The translations under genes and the position numbers were made by a program. A stretch of 64,000 bases of DNA from Schizophyllum amplum (lineage: Eukaryota > Basidiomycota > Agaricomycetes > Agaricales > Schizophyllaceae): positions 4,402,001 through 4,466,000 of the forward strand of contig VDMD01000001.1 of NCBI GenBank assembly GCA_007026445.1, in the 5' to 3' direction. The notes beneath the pieces were generated by a model that worked only from the letters and a program-made list of their open reading frames with translations, ran no database searches and was not told where the DNA came from. This document shows positions 1 through 12,377 of the stretch, piece after piece (the first letter of the stretch is position 1; each line of letters begins with the position of its first letter).

Positions 1-1
1 C

Positions 2-163
2 GGAGCCCTCAGGTTCAAAGACCCCACTCTTGTCTTGAGGGAGCCGTCCATTCTCGTCATCGCGCATCAAGAAGACATGATTCTTCATGCGATGGGCACG
101 ACGTTACAGGGATTAGAGGACCTCGCGCTCGTCGCCAGGCAGGCGCGATCTCGGCGCAAGTGA
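2..163 (+). CDS. 3' end of an unidentified gene (partial)
   Basis: An open frame enters from the left edge and stops at TGA 161-163, giving 53 codons with mixed charged and hydrophobic residues (for example PSILVIAHQEDMILHAMG). The composition looks like protein, but no family is recognised and an upstream exon cannot be seen. It may equally be a chance open frame, so confidence is low. Confidence 0.35.
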   Translation, partial: GALRFKDPTLVLREPSILVIAHQEDMILHAMGTTLQGLEDLALVARQARSRRK

Positions 164-439
164 ACAATACGGCTCTGACCGGGACGGACCAATGATATCG
201 ATCCCTGACGAAGGGCGCCGACCCGCGGAGGGTGAAGCTGCCATCATCGACATCCACGGACAGCCGTTCCTGTGGAAAGGCTGGTCGTGTGACGAGAATG
301 CGTATATATCTGATTGATCATTTGTGCTTGGTTCGGTAAAGTCTACTATTTAAGTGCTAGTTGTGGTATATGAGCAATGATGGTGTTGATACATTGAAAG
401 ACTGGTCCTGAAGCGCGTTATGCACCTCTTCGGCGTCCT
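164..439. other. Intergenic, no gene seen
   Basis: Short convergent spacer between the fragment at the left edge and the malic enzyme 3' end. The minus-strand open frame at 57-257 has no recognisable content and was not accepted. Confidence 0.5.
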
Positions 440-2641
440 CTACATCTCCCCCTCCGGGTCATAAACATACTCCCCATAAATCGGCTTCCACCGCTTCTCC
501 TGCGCCCTCCCCCTCACATCCTCCTTCTTCCAATCCACCCCCGCCGTCCCCTCCTCGATCGCCTGCTCCGCCACGGCCACGCCGACCTCGAAATTGACGT
601 CCGGCGCGTCCCCGAAGTCCGGCAACAGCGAGTCGTCCGGGTCCTGGAGGGCGGGGGACAGCTCGGCGAGGCGTTGGGCGCCGGCAATGATCATGGTGTC
701 GGTCATGCGGCGCGATTGGCAGAGCATGGCGCCGAAGCCGAGGCCGGGGGTAGACGAGGGCGTTGTTGCATTCGGCGATGCTAGAAATTCTCGTGTCAGT
801 CTCTGGCAGCGAACAGAGGCATCGTACGCCCAAGGAGAGAATTGACGCACTTATAAACTTTCCCATTTGGCATCTTCGCGGGCGGGAACGGACTGCCCGG
901 TCGCCAGCAGCGCCTTGCCACGCGTCCACTCATTCGCATCATGCGGATGCACCTCGACCAGCTTGCTCGGGTTCGACAGGGGAAAGATTATCGGCCTATC
1001 GACCTTCTCTGCCATCGCCTCAATCGCATCGCGCGTGAACGCGCCAGCGTGCGTCGACGTGCCGATGAGCACCGTTGGATGGGCGCGCTTCACGACGTCC
1101 AGGAGCCCGACCTCTGCTTGCGCGTCGGCGCCCCACTCTTCCTCTTTGCGCGCGAAGTCGCGTTGGTCCTCACGCATCTTGTCGCCGAGGCCGGTGCGGA
1201 TGAGGCCAAAGCGGTCAAGGAGGTAGAAGCGCGAAGTCGCCTCTTCAACGGAGATCCCCGTCGGTCTTGACCATCGCGTCGCGCAGCTGGCGCGCGATGC
1301 CCAAGCCTGCGGATCCGGCACCGTAAACAACGATGACCTGGTCACTGAGCTTGCGCTTCGTTACACCGATAGCTGCCATGAGCGTCGCGAGAGTGACCGC
1401 GCCTGTGCCTTGACTGAAGGGCTACCTGAGTGACAGAATTTGTGGCGTAGGGCAATGCACGCACATATCATCGTTGAACACGGCGTGAGTGTCACGGTAG
1501 CGACGAAGGAGCCGTTGTGCATTCGTGACACCAAAGTCCTCAAAGTGGAGCAGACAATGAGGGCGGTACTTGCGGACAAGTTGCACAAACCTGAAGAAGA
1601 TCGTGAGGCTCGACAGCCCCAAATATGCAGATCAGTCCTCACTTGTCTATGAAATCGTCATATTCCTGGCCGCGGACGCGCTTCTGCGGCCATCCCTAAG
1701 AAGAACATGAGTGTAAAATTTACTATTTATCTTGAGGACAGGGCGTACAACATATAGTTTGTCGTTCAACAAATCCGGGTTATTTGTCCCAACGTCAAGG
1801 GTTACGGCAAGACATTTGGAGGGGTCGATCCCGCCTATCAAGCTGGACAAGACGAGCTGAGAGACAGTGGCGGGGCTTGAGGGGAAAACGCGCTCACGTG
1901 TATATGGCCGATTTAGCAGATGAAATCTACTTTGCTGTCAGCATTGGTGCGCATATATGCACTCAATACGCACCCCAATGCCCTACAAGTCGAACATAGC
2001 AGTAAGACAATCATGCTATACATCATGTTGCTCGATAGCACGTACCCCGACACCTGAGAGACGAAGAAAGTAAGCGTATATCCAGACGCAACGCGCAGAT
2101 ACGCACCCTGATCACCAATCCCTAGGATCGCCTCTGCGTCAGAACAGACTATCAGGTCTATGTCCCGGTCTTCGACCTGTTCGAGAAAGTCCTCTTCCAT
2201 GCTTTCCCGGTGAGGGAACGCTATGTACAAGCCCTCGCTCCGGCGAAAGAGATGCGAGTACTGGGAGATCGCTTCGGCCTGCCTTGCGCGTCAGCCACGT
2301 CTCCTTCCCACTCCGCTGTCCTGACCACTCACCTCCGTCGGCGTGTAGATGATCGGGACCAGCTCGTGCAGATGCCGCCCGATCAGCTCGTAGTACAGCA
2401 CCCAATTCTGCGCCTTCATGCTCTGCAAAAACGAGTTCTTGCCGATATCTGAGCGACCTGACAGCTGGTCAAACGCGCGCTCGACCTGCTCGTCAATCGT
2501 GTTGACGCGGTACGGAAGGCGCCCGATGAGACCGAACGCCTTGCGCTCCTCGGCGGTGAACGCGGTGCCCTTGTTCCATCGCGGCGACGTGAGGAGCGCG
2601 TCCCCGCGAAGGGCGACGCGGAAAACTGGCTTATCGGACAT
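440..2641 (-). CDS. NAD-dependent malic enzyme (malate oxidative decarboxylase), with apparent frameshifts
   Basis: Malic enzyme converts malate to pyruvate and CO2 with reduction of NAD(P). The start is MSDKPVF at 2641. The N-terminal malic domain reads through [16 protein letters not shown] and IIYTPTE, then [48 protein letters not shown] and [20 protein letters not shown] across introns, and ends with the NAD-binding part ([40 protein letters not shown]). The motif order matches the family, with IGDQG as in bacterial MaeA. Three single extra bases break the frame: a four-C run at 1256-1259, the CCC at 896-898, and a five-G run at 746-750 (plus-strand bases). Removing one base at each restores, in turn, [26 protein letters not shown] and [15 protein letters not shown]. 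The segment after IGDQG seems split into very small exons and about six expected residues were not found. It is either a recent pseudogene or local sequence error. Confidence 0.82.
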
Positions 2642-3095
2642 GGCGAAGACGATGGTGGGAGACGGAAAGAAAGGTGCATATATTCCGGATTGGGAGCGTG
2701 TCAGTCGCAGAAGGGCAACGCCCTCGGTGAAGCACCTCTGACATCACGGCAGGTCGCACTCCCCAAATGGAAGGCTTTGTTGTATATTTGCTTTCTTCCC
2801 ACGCTAATCCGCTAAACATAGACCCAACCCGCCATAAAAAGAACAATGACAAGCCATTGTACTTCTGACTCTTGACGCTCGAAAAGGTTGCAAATAACGA
2901 GGCTGCCATTCGACGACAACAATTACAGGAGTAGCAAATAAATAATAGATAGCGTTGCGGACTTCCAGGTTTTACAGATAAGTAGACGACTCGTAATAGT
3001 ATAAGTAAGTATGTCGCGATAGACTTTTTTTACTCTTCATAACTTACGGCCCGAAGCCCCAGCGTCCCCTCAACATCCCTCTGGCAAGTAGAAGA
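2642..3095. other. Intergenic; malic enzyme promoter and DAHP synthase 3' region
   Basis: AT-richer spacer. On the minus strand a TATATA-like run near 2685-2692 lies about 45 bp upstream of the malic enzyme ATG. No open frame worth reporting. Confidence 0.5.
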
Positions 3096-5006
3096 TCAAG
3101 CGGCCTTGGGAGGCGAGCCCGCGCGCGATGCGATCCGTGACGTTGAGCGACTCTGCAGCCCGCCGAGTGCGGAGTAGACCACGTCCTCCTCGTACTCGTT
3201 TTGCTTGCCCTTGCGCAATGCCCGGCGCTCCTGCTTGTAGTGGTTCGAGATGAGGAAGGCAACGTCGAGCGATTGCTCGAAGTTGAGACGCGGGTCGCAG
3301 AAGGACTGGACAACTGTCAGCAGAGTACGTGAAGGACGTCCATCATCATCAACGTACCTGGTAGCGGAGAGGCAGGTTCGACTCGCAGAGCTCCATGGAG
3401 CCACCGACACACTCGGTGACCGAGAAACCCTTGTCGTCGAGCTCGCCAGTGAACTCCAAGGAGACACCCCCGAGGCGGGAGTCGTTCTCGGTGTGAATGC
3501 GGATGCACGACGTGAGCTCGCTGATGATAGTGCCAAAGCTGCGCGTCTTCAGGCCAGACGCCGAAGTGTGCGTGCTGAAGGAGATCGTTAGCTCCACCAT
3601 CTAGTATCTAACCTCCTATCACTCACTTGCCGTGCATCGGGTCGCAGACCCAGACAACGGGGTGGCCAGACGCCTTCACAACCTGGATATGCCCCGCGAG
3701 GTGCTCCTCGACCTTCCCAGCACCGTAGCGCGTGATGAGCGTAACACGGCCAGGCTCCTTATCCGGGTTGACGATGTCGAGCAGGCGCACAAGCTCCTCG
3801 CCCTGCATCGACGGGCCGACCTTGCACCCAATCGGGTTCCGGATACCACGGAAGTACTCAACGTGCGCGCCTGTGAGCTGCCGCGTGCGGTCGCCGATCC
3901 AGAGGAAGTGCGCGGAGGTGTTGTAGTGCGCCTTCGCAGGTGTCTTGCCCGAGGCAACGTGCGCGCCCGACGGGACGGGGAACTCGCGCGTGAGCGCCTC
4001 CTCGTACGGCAGCATCAGACCCTCGTGGCTAGTGTAGAGGTCGACCTCGCCGAGCGGGTCGCGTCCGCCGCCGTGTTCGTAGGACTTGCTGCGGTCCTGG
4101 CCGATGGTGCGGCTGAACTCGAGCGCGTCCGAGAGGCCGTCGAGGATGTTCTCAAACTCTTGCTGAAGCGCTGGGCTCTGGACATGGCTGAGTGACCAAT
4201 CGCGCGGCTGGTTGAGGTGTAATGAGGCGAAACCGGACGAGAGGAGACCACGGAGGTAGTTGAGGGTGGTGCTCGAATGGAAGTAGGCGCTGTATACGAG
4301 ATCAGACTGTGCATCGGACATAAGCGCGGAGCCCCGAACCTCAACATCCGTTCGGGGTTGGGCGTGCGGTCGTCGGGATCCAAACTGGCATGATGTTAGC
4401 GAAACGGCAAGCGCCATAAGCGAAGGCTGCGTACCCGTTGACATTGTCACCGCGGAAGCTAGTCACTACGCGGTCGCCAATCTTCTCAGTAGCGCTGCTG
4501 CGAGGCTTTGCGTACTGCCCGGCGATGCGCCCAATACGGACCTGAAAAGATTGAATTAGAGAGGTGCGAGGACGAACGTGCCGATGGACATACAACAGGC
4601 ATGCGGGCACCCCAGATGAGGATGAGGGAGAAGGAGAGGATGAGCCCGAGCTTGTGGGCGATCGCTTCCTGGTTGCAGGCGTCGAAGCTCTCGGCGCAGT
4701 CGCCGGCATGGAGGAGGAAGGCTTCGTTATTTTGAACCTGTGCGAGCTGGTAGCGCAGGCGCTCGATCTATAGGAATGAGCCATTTGCCGCGCGTAGAGG
4801 ATGGGGGACACACCTCTCCAGGAGTAACCAGAGGAGGGAGCTTGGAGACCTTGTCCAAGACGCGGTTGAGGTTGTCCTGATCAGGGTACTCGACGTCCTG
4901 GGAAGCTAGTGAGCGGGGGAACGTCGTACTAACTGAGAACACGCACCTGTGCGATCGGCTTCGTCCTCCAGGACGAAGGAGACCACTCGTTGTTGTTGGC
5001 GGACAT
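3096..5006 (-). CDS. Class II 3-deoxy-7-phosphoheptulonate (DAHP) synthase
   Basis: First enzyme of the shikimate pathway: condenses phosphoenolpyruvate with erythrose 4-phosphate. The start [14 protein letters not shown] is at 5006; upstream in-frame codons lie in the leader. Exons in order give [56 protein letters not shown], then the long exon with [60 protein letters not shown] and [11 protein letters not shown], then the C-terminal [47 protein letters not shown] and [18 protein letters not shown]. These are the diagnostic blocks of the plant-type (class II) enzyme. Short introns interrupt it and the frame is intact throughout. The last 25 residues are Ser/Arg-rich and look unconserved. 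Plus-strand open frames across this gene are antisense shadows. Confidence 0.94.
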
Positions 5007-5088
5007 GGCGTCGGTCGGCGTAGTTGCGGTGTGGGGGGAGGGGTGGGTCCTGGCGGAGTGTGCTCCAAATTGACATGTCGGGCAGTTA

Positions 5089-5094
5089 CTTATA
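5089..5094 (-). promoter_or_regulatory. Probable TATA element of the DAHP synthase gene
   Basis: TATAAG on the minus strand, about 83 bp upstream of the ATG at 5006. Position and sequence fit a fungal TATA box; no experimental support. Confidence 0.4.
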
Positions 5095-7787
5095 CCTTGC
5101 CCGCTAGACGACATTTGCGGTAAAGAGGTATTTTGATCTGTTTTGGATTCCGCGTCAGTAGGCAGGGGGGCACGACCGCCGCATGCGTCCGAGCAAGAGT
5201 TACGTACCCTGTGTCGGGTCGGGCTGGACGCGGTGGCGGCGCGAGCGTTGATGTCGTGGGCCGAACGGGGCTGATCAGATCTAATCAACGACACGGCAAT
5301 CACCGCCCCGCCGATCGTCCTGAGTTCGAGTTTCGCAAAGGGCGCTGCCGAGGGACGAAGTCCACTGCTTTTGGAGACACGAAAAAGTCAGAGAATGCAA
5401 CTGAAGATGGAGGAAGAGGACAAGCAGTAAAGGAAGCGAGTCAGATCGTCGGATTACTCATTCGGGGTCGGAGCCCCTTTGTTCTCGGCATATGCCGCAT
5501 CCGGACACCTGGTCTTGTTCTCGCACGCCATCGTGCGCTTGCGAGCCTCTCGGATTTCCAGTAATCCTCTCTAGCTTACCCGCACCTGCTTTACAGGACG
5601 CTGGTGGCGCCGAAGTGTACTGGACCGCCCGATCGCTCTACGCAGCGGGCGCTAATCATGGCAAGGTCCAAAACTTGCAGCAGGCCGCTATCAGAACTCT
5701 GGTCGCTCCGATATGGCAAGGCATGTGTTGTATGGTAAGTGTTCTCTTCCATGGAAAGGAGCCCTCACGGTCGCGATTGTCTGTATCTGAAGACTGAAGA
5801 TTGTCAGAGTCTGGAAACCCGCTGCTACAGCCACGGACGATCTGGACGGAATGACGACATGAAGATGCCTTTTTATTCCTTGCAATAAGGATGTGAACGT
5901 CTACACCCTCCGAAGACACTGACGGCACGATTGACTTCGACTGATACGTTCCATCACAAACCCTCGATGCCCGGCCTTAATTTCTGACTACAACTTGACA
6001 GTCCGTCTACAGTGGCAAGTGCTAGCTTCGGTGGGAGGCCTACTCAGCCGAGAGGTACGCTGTCATGACGCTGAAGGTCACAGAACCAATGGAGATCACC
6101 ATGCCAAGTGAGGAAAGTACTCATACTGCACTCAGTCGAGATGTCGCCTCCTACGGCAACTCGTGAATGGGCTGACTGTTCTTCGAACACCCTTGTGATA
6201 GGTCAGTAATACATCTGTCTCCCGTACTCCTCGCATGTTATTCGAACAACTCTCCTTGCCATCTTAATGTTTCTCATCATACTGTACTCGTCGAGCAAGC
6301 TCGCCGCTGAGTCTGCGTCAAGCTTAGCAGGCAGCGGGTGTCGTCGTCGCTCATGTCGGCCCGCGACTATTGCCAGCATCTGTTCATTGAAATCGACTGA
6401 TCAATAACTAGAAATTCTGCAGGTTCCCTTGCTATCGTTCATCCTAGCAGACAAAGCAACAACCTGCAACGATTGGCCCAAACAACAGTCCAGCAGCGTC
6501 ATCTCGATAGACTCCTCCCCTCATATCGCGTCATACTGTCCGCCACCACTCGCACTGCCCCCGCCCGCAGGGCAAAGTCAACTCAACGTCGAGGTGAATC
6601 CGTTCAATGTGCGTGCTCTATTCTCCCCCGGGCCTATCGTCCTTCTCACCTCTTCATAGCACGCCACTTATAACCTGCTTACCGCCCCGCCTGTGGCCGT
6701 TCTCGCGTAATCATGTCCCCCGCTGGCGCGTCTGCCCCCATTAGCCTGTCGACGACGAGCGCTGGGTCTCATTCACTTCTCCGGCACTCACGCATCATCA
6801 AGGAGGACTTTTCTCGCCGTTGGGACCTCGTCACTGATAGAGATTTCCCCGCAATAACGCGAATGGGCTGTCCCCGTGGCCTCCCCCTTACACCAAGCCT
6901 TGCGCACGCTACCAAACAATGAACCCAACCACTTACGATATCTGGTCATGCCTATACCTCAGGAACAGGCGCATCGAGACGATGACGATCACCTAGACCA
7001 CCTGACAATGAAGCTCAAGCGATTCCTTCATATCTTCGCGCACAACCTCGTCGCAAATGGACGGCCTTCAGCAGCCCGGGGCCACTAGCGAAGATCTCGA
7101 GCTTGGCGCGCCGCGCAACGAGCGAACCATTTCCACCAAGATCGAACATTGATAGCAGTCAGCTAGCCGTCGATGTATGGCTGCCCGCGATATGGACAGC
7201 CAAACCGCGATCGCTTTCTCCGAGTCGACAGTAGTAGATGCTGCTCTGAGTTCATTGAAAGTATATCTGAACCCTGTAGAGGCTGCGATCATGGTCTCAT
7301 GACATGGTCCTAATTATCAAGGGTACAGTCCGCGGCACGTCTCCGCTAGCGAGACAAGTCCATGAAGTCTGACCGACATATGTCGGCAAACGCGAAAATG
7401 ACAGAAACAGAGAAGTTGAACATAAGTCACGACGTGTCACGAGGTTTCGGCAGCTCCCGCGCGGAATTTCGTGACTCACGCGAACACGTCATCTTATTCT
7501 TTCGGAGCAGCAAACGATAGCCACGGCAAGTCGTAACTGCCTCGGAACTGCTAGCGACCTGCCTATACGTAGCGTAGGAAGCAGCACAGTCAAGTTTCCT
7601 GCATAGAGAAATAACGTGCGGGGTAATAACTGATCAAGCGCTCGGACGGGCATAATCAGCCTGCAGTTGCTTCCTGGCCCATCCCGCAGTCATCCTCCGC
7701 AGGCGCATATTGGCGTTTACGGGTCCCAGATGTGGCGCATAGCTATGACATCGACACATAAAGTCATTTTTCAGGTCCCCTCGCAGG
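5095..7787. other. Gene-poor region of 2.7 kb
   Basis: No coherent gene was found on either strand. Short open frames exist (plus 5133-5564; plus 6713-6922 starting MSPAGASAPISLSTTSAG; plus 6876-7088), but none shows a domain, a run of exons or family features. The 6713 frame follows a weak TTATAA at about 6669 and could be a very small gene or the remnant of one. The minus strand near 7790 is the 3' flank of the MFS gene. Confidence 0.4.
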
Positions 7788-9637
7788 CTAGCCCGTCTTC
7801 GCCTTGAGGTGGCGCCAAAGTGTGAAGTACAACACGGCGCCGAACCCAATGATGGCCACCTGCGAGCAGTCAGCCTTCCAGCGCGACAACGACACATAAA
7901 GCACCAGCGCACCTGCACCGCCATGAAGTTCTTCATGCCCATGTCCACACCCGCACCACCCAGCAGCGCCCCAGACACACGCCCCGTGTAGTTGCTGTAC
8001 TGAATCGCCATCGACAGTCGTCCGTTCCACTCTGGCGGGAACTGCTTCGACAACAGCGCAACCGTGCAAGTGCTCGCCAAGTTGAACCCCAGCGCGACAA
8101 GGAACCAGCACGCGAGGTATGCGCCGAAGGACACGCGGTCGGTCACCAGCAGCCCGAGCGCAGTGAGCACGCCCGCGAGGCCGAGCACGGAGCCGGTGGC
8201 GAGGATGGTGCGGTCCTGGAATTTGCGCGAGAAGCGCGTGTTGAGGAGAAGGAAGGGCACGGTGGCGATACCGCCCAGCGCGATGAAGTTGCCGGCGGCG
8301 TAAGGCGAGTAGCCGAGGGCGTCGGCGGTGAAGATGGGGATGTTGGACTCCCAGGCGCCGAGGACGAGGAAGCAGGTCATGGACCCTGGTTAGGGGTTAG
8401 GGACCGAAAGGGAAAGCAGCAAAGAAGCAAGTGGCACGCACAGTACATCATGGTGATGATGACCCCCCACTGGCGCAGGCTGACCTTGACCTGAGGAGTC
8501 TGTTGTTGCTGTTGGTTTTTCATGACACGCAGCTCAAGAGCGGCTGGCGTGTCCTTGACATCGGTGAACTTGAAGTACGCGAAGATGGCGAATACGACCC
8601 ATGCGCCGGCCATAACCCACCCCGTAGCGGTGAAGCCATTCCAGACATTGTTGGCGTGCGCGTTGCGAGGACCTTCCACGCCGTCTTGGAAGCCGACAAA
8701 TCTGTGTAAATCGTCAGGACGTTTCGCTGGCACATATCGTGATCTACAAACTTGTATAGCAGACCACCAAGGAAAGGACCGGCGCTGAAGCCTATGCCTT
8801 GCCCAAGAACTAAATACGACCCGAGCGTGGTCCGGCGGCGGACACCCACAAGGCGTGAGTCTGTCACATATCGCTTGCAGTACCTGGACTATGTCAGCTT
8901 TCAGCTTTCCAGCTAATGTGGTGATGGTACGGACATGAACGCGATGAAGCCGATACCGCCAACGATACGACCAATGAGGATCAAGTAGAGGAAGTGGGTC
9001 GTATAAGCCAGGGCGTACAGAACGCAGCCAAGGGTACTGGCTGCATAAGCGATGAAAAACGGCATTCTGTATTTGCCTAGGAGTCAACGTCAATCAAGTC
9101 CTTGCAAAGGGACGTGTATAAGTGTAGGGGGGACATTGCTGAACAATACAGGGGGAGCGGAGAATATCAAAAAGTATACACACCTCCATCTCGACGCGTT
9201 ATGGGGATGAGTACCAGCGCAGATGCAGCGGTAGGTATACCGATGACCAGGCCAGAGAACAAGGCCGAGCCCCCCAAGTACCCTGCATACTCGGACGCGG
9301 AGGATACAATGATGAAGAAACTCAGCTGTCACGAAGAGCAGGGTCAATAGTCTGAGCTACCAGACAAACGTCGCGTACGCACCTGGAACATCGCGTTCCC
9401 CCCAATGACTACCGCGAGTGACCACAGATCGGGTATGCGCAACTCGTCCGCTACATCCGCTTGGGCGACCTCGGTCTCCTCCTGCACGCTCTCCGGGTCT
9501 GAGACGGGCGAGGAACTACTGGGGGCGACCTCTTTCGCCATGGACTCCCTCGAGAGCCGCGCGAGGGTGGCGTGCGACCAGGGGCCCTTGCCGCTCACCA
9601 GGTCGAACACCGTCGGGATGACATTAGTGGACGCCAT
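7788..9637 (-). CDS. Major facilitator superfamily transporter
   Basis: Membrane carrier of about 494 residues from seven exons (9383-9637, 9184-9325, 8931-9076, 8752-8888, 8442-8701, 7913-8385, 7788-7859), whose lengths sum to a multiple of three. The soluble N-terminus is Ser/Glu-rich. Hydrophobic helices follow: LWSLAVVIGGNAMFQ, GSALFSGLVIGIPTAASALV, MPFFIAYAASTLGCVLYALA, LILIGRIVGGIGFIAFM, then the inter-helix segment VGVRRRTTLGSYLVLGQ and IGFSAGPFLGGLLYKF, a central hydrophilic loop with a QQQQQ run, and the C-terminal helices. The GRIVGG and RRRTT motifs and the two-half layout are typical MFS. A substrate cannot be assigned; the central layout is loosely like the MFSD8/SPX-type families. 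The start is the first true ATG (9637), not the upstream TTG in the same frame. It is divergent from the MYND gene at 9999. Confidence 0.85.
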
Positions 9638-9998
9638 GCTGCCTCGCGAGGATGATGGAGGAAGCAAAGATGGTGAAACATTTTCGTTTTCGTACGCTAT
9701 CAGCGGAGGGCAGGCGGACGCGGAGAACGGCTAACGACGGACGCGCATGGTCGCGTAGTCGCCATCTTCCCACGCTTCAACTTAGATAACGGACTTGACT
9801 TGAACCAAGTTGAACGTCCGACTTGCCACAGCATATCTACTAGGCAGTGAGCAACCTCTCATAGATATTCGTTGCTTCGTAGGAACCGGTTGTATCGACC
9901 GATCTGACCCAATTTGCTGGTATCGATTCAAGGCAAGTGAGAAGTTAGGAAGCCGCGCGCCAAACGTTGCCGTAACACAGACTGACTGCGAAATCAGC
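9638..9998. promoter_or_regulatory. Divergent promoter region between MFS transporter and MYND gene
   Basis: A 361-bp spacer between two divergent start codons, so it should hold both promoters. A plus-strand in-frame extension from 9810 starts only with TTG and is taken as leader. No clear TATA box seen. Confidence 0.5.
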
Positions 9999-11893
9999 AT
10001 GGCCAGTCGACGCGGCGCTACTTGGACTATGCAAAGACAGCTGCGAGTATTGCAGAAATCAGTCGATACAGCACCGAATAATCCTGACGTCGTCGCTCGC
10101 CTCGATAAATTTCTCCACTCCAGCATCTGCAAGGAGGTTCTGCAGGAGATTCGGCCTTCGAATATGGCGACATATCGTACACCGCTCTCAACCAATATCG
10201 AAGATCAGGTTCCCGCCTTGCGGGGGGCTAATATTTTCTGGGAGCTGATTGGCATGAGCAACAACAAAGTCCCCTCCGCCTACCTTCCCGAGTACATCGC
10301 GCAGATGTGGGCCTATCTGCACCCATGGGTCGCCTTCCTTCACCCTTCGGCGGGGAATGTTGTCGGTCACGCTATCTTCTACTCTATGGGCTTCGTCACC
10401 ACCGTCTGCAATGCCGTCTGCACTTCATCATTGGCGCCAATGGTCTTGAAGGACAGCTCCATGATGGTTCTTCTGTTCGACGTATGGCGCTTTCACACCG
10501 TGTACTTGAGCTCGAAAGACTCGTACGACATCCGTGTCGAGGCGCAGTATGGCATGTCCTTCGACTACCTCCTCGAATTGGACCAGGATACCCTTCTTCA
10601 CGGCCTTCTCGCCACATTCGCCGGAGACAAGCGAGAGATCGTCAAACTCCTGACCCGAAGAGCGCACGACTATGTTCGCAGACATCACTTCAGCATAAAA
10701 CACGGCCGACCGGACGATAGCAGCGTGGAGTGTCTCAGCGTCGTACACTCCCATTCTCGGCTCATCCGCGCGCTGGTGCTCAACCCCGACTCGCGACCGT
10801 CGTATCCGAAGGGAGTTACGAGCAAGTGGTTGCACATCTTCGACACCGTCCGCGCAGTCGCCAGAGATATTCACCCAGGAGTCCAGGGCTTGCCGCCGTC
10901 TCTCGACGTATCGTGCGCCGCTATCTCCTCGTTATGGACCTGCCTCGACGGTGAACGGCATCTCATTCTATGCCTCAGGAGACAATTCGTCGAGGGACTG
11001 GTCGCTGCCTCTATGAATCTGCCCATGGATATAAGCGTCGTCGACGAAACTCTCGGATGTATCGAGCGTGGCCTTATACATCGTTCCGCGGCTTCAGCTG
11101 TGTCAGTCCGCGTACACGAGCATCCGGGTCTGCCGCCAACTGTCCGGGAGCGTCTGGAGAATCTCTCAAAGAACCATACCGTTACCCGCTTTGCGCGAGC
11201 GCTGGAGGCCAGACTCATGCGCGTTTGTTCAAACCAGATGGTGAGCTTTTCACCGCCACAAATGGTCGCAGCATGTTGACCGTAGACATTTCGCAGTGCG
11301 CCCAACAAGCTCTGAGTGGCGACCTACGACGATGTCCCTGCGGATTCGCCTTTTATTGTTCTCGCAGCTGCCAAAAAGCCGACTGGCGCGCACGGCATTG
11401 CCAAATATGTGATGCTCATTCAGGCTGTAGGCGCATACCTATCATCCTTCCTTGCGCACGAAAACTGATGATGAGATCACCAGCTGAAACGGACATCCCG
11501 CCCCGTATCCGGAGCTACCTCTTTGCCCTCAGCCTCGTTCTTCCCATCGTCCAATCCGATGGCGGAGCTCTGGCACGCGCGCGCATGGTGAACACAGAAG
11601 GCGATACAGTTCTTTCGATTGACGTCCGAAAACATGGCCCTACGCGTTCCAGCATGATCGTGAAAGCTAGGCAGTCAAGCGCTGACAGTGAGAGGCAGTT
11701 GTTTATCGTCTTATACCTTCGTTATGCAGGCTACGAGCGTGAGCTGGAAATGCCCGGGCTGTCGCTAGCAGGGTCAGAGAATGTTAGTCGCTCTAGCTTT
11801 GCCCGGTTGACATCTACGGACAAGCAGTGGTGGGATCGTGGCGGCCACTACGTGCCGAGAGGGGTCCCCGATGTAGAGGTCGCTTCGGCGTAG
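9999..11893 (+). CDS. MYND-type zinc finger protein, copy 1
   Basis: Predicted 612 residues from two exons (9999-11240 and 11297-11893), with a 56-bp intron GTGAGC...GCAG. Start MASRRGATWTMQRQL. A long helical region of no known fold (residues 1-405) includes SAYLPEYIAQMWAYLHPWV and SKWLHIFDTVRAVARD. The zinc-finger cysteines then span the intron: RVCSNQM then CAQQALSGDLRRCPCG, FYCSRSCQKADWRARH. The CxCG spacing in place of CxxC is a variant I associate with basidiomycete MYND proteins. The C-terminal half ends with KQWWDRGGHYVPRG. MYND fingers usually bind proteins, often in chromatin or signalling complexes; the role here is unknown. A tandem paralogue follows at 12378 with the same architecture and intron position. 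Confidence 0.8.
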
Positions 11894-12377
11894 GTACTTA
11901 GACTTGTTGCATGTACAGAACCACTGTATGTCGATACTGCCGAGTGGACCCGCATTGTCCCCCTCATTCGCTCTGTTAGTGGCTTTGCTCGCTACTGAAC
12001 AGTATAAGTACCTACAACTTCCAGTTGCCACCACGCGCAAAACGAACTTGAGCCACGTGACAGTCCGTGATATTCCCGCGCGTTGACAATGAATCATTTC
12101 AATCAATGATCGAGTCGGACGGCGTTCTGCTTGAACCTTCAAGCTTCACAGCCAACGAAGCTCTCCCTTCTTATTGTCATCCGAGAGAAACCTGAGCGGG
12201 GCCTACTACACACACTCTCCTACTTATCCTACCAAGGCCAGGGTCGCGGTCACCACAACGCGCGTTCAGTAACCTGCCCCTATTCTCGCCATCTCGCGCC
12301 ACCGCCGTTACGGCCCGTCCTGTGAGTATCGACTTCGCGTCTCGCCCATGTAGAGTCTCATCGCCACTACTTCAAGC
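11894..12377. other. Intergenic spacer between the two MYND paralogues
   Basis: 484 bp holding the 3' region of copy 1 and the promoter of copy 2. Nothing else recognised. Confidence 0.5.

Noticed and set aside
3632..4195. 187-codon plus-strand frame opposite DAHP synthase
   Set aside because: Antisense to a conserved exon; no independent features.
9810..9998. N-terminal extension of MYND copy 1
   Set aside because: Begins with TTG, not ATG, and has no counterpart in copy 2; treated as leader.
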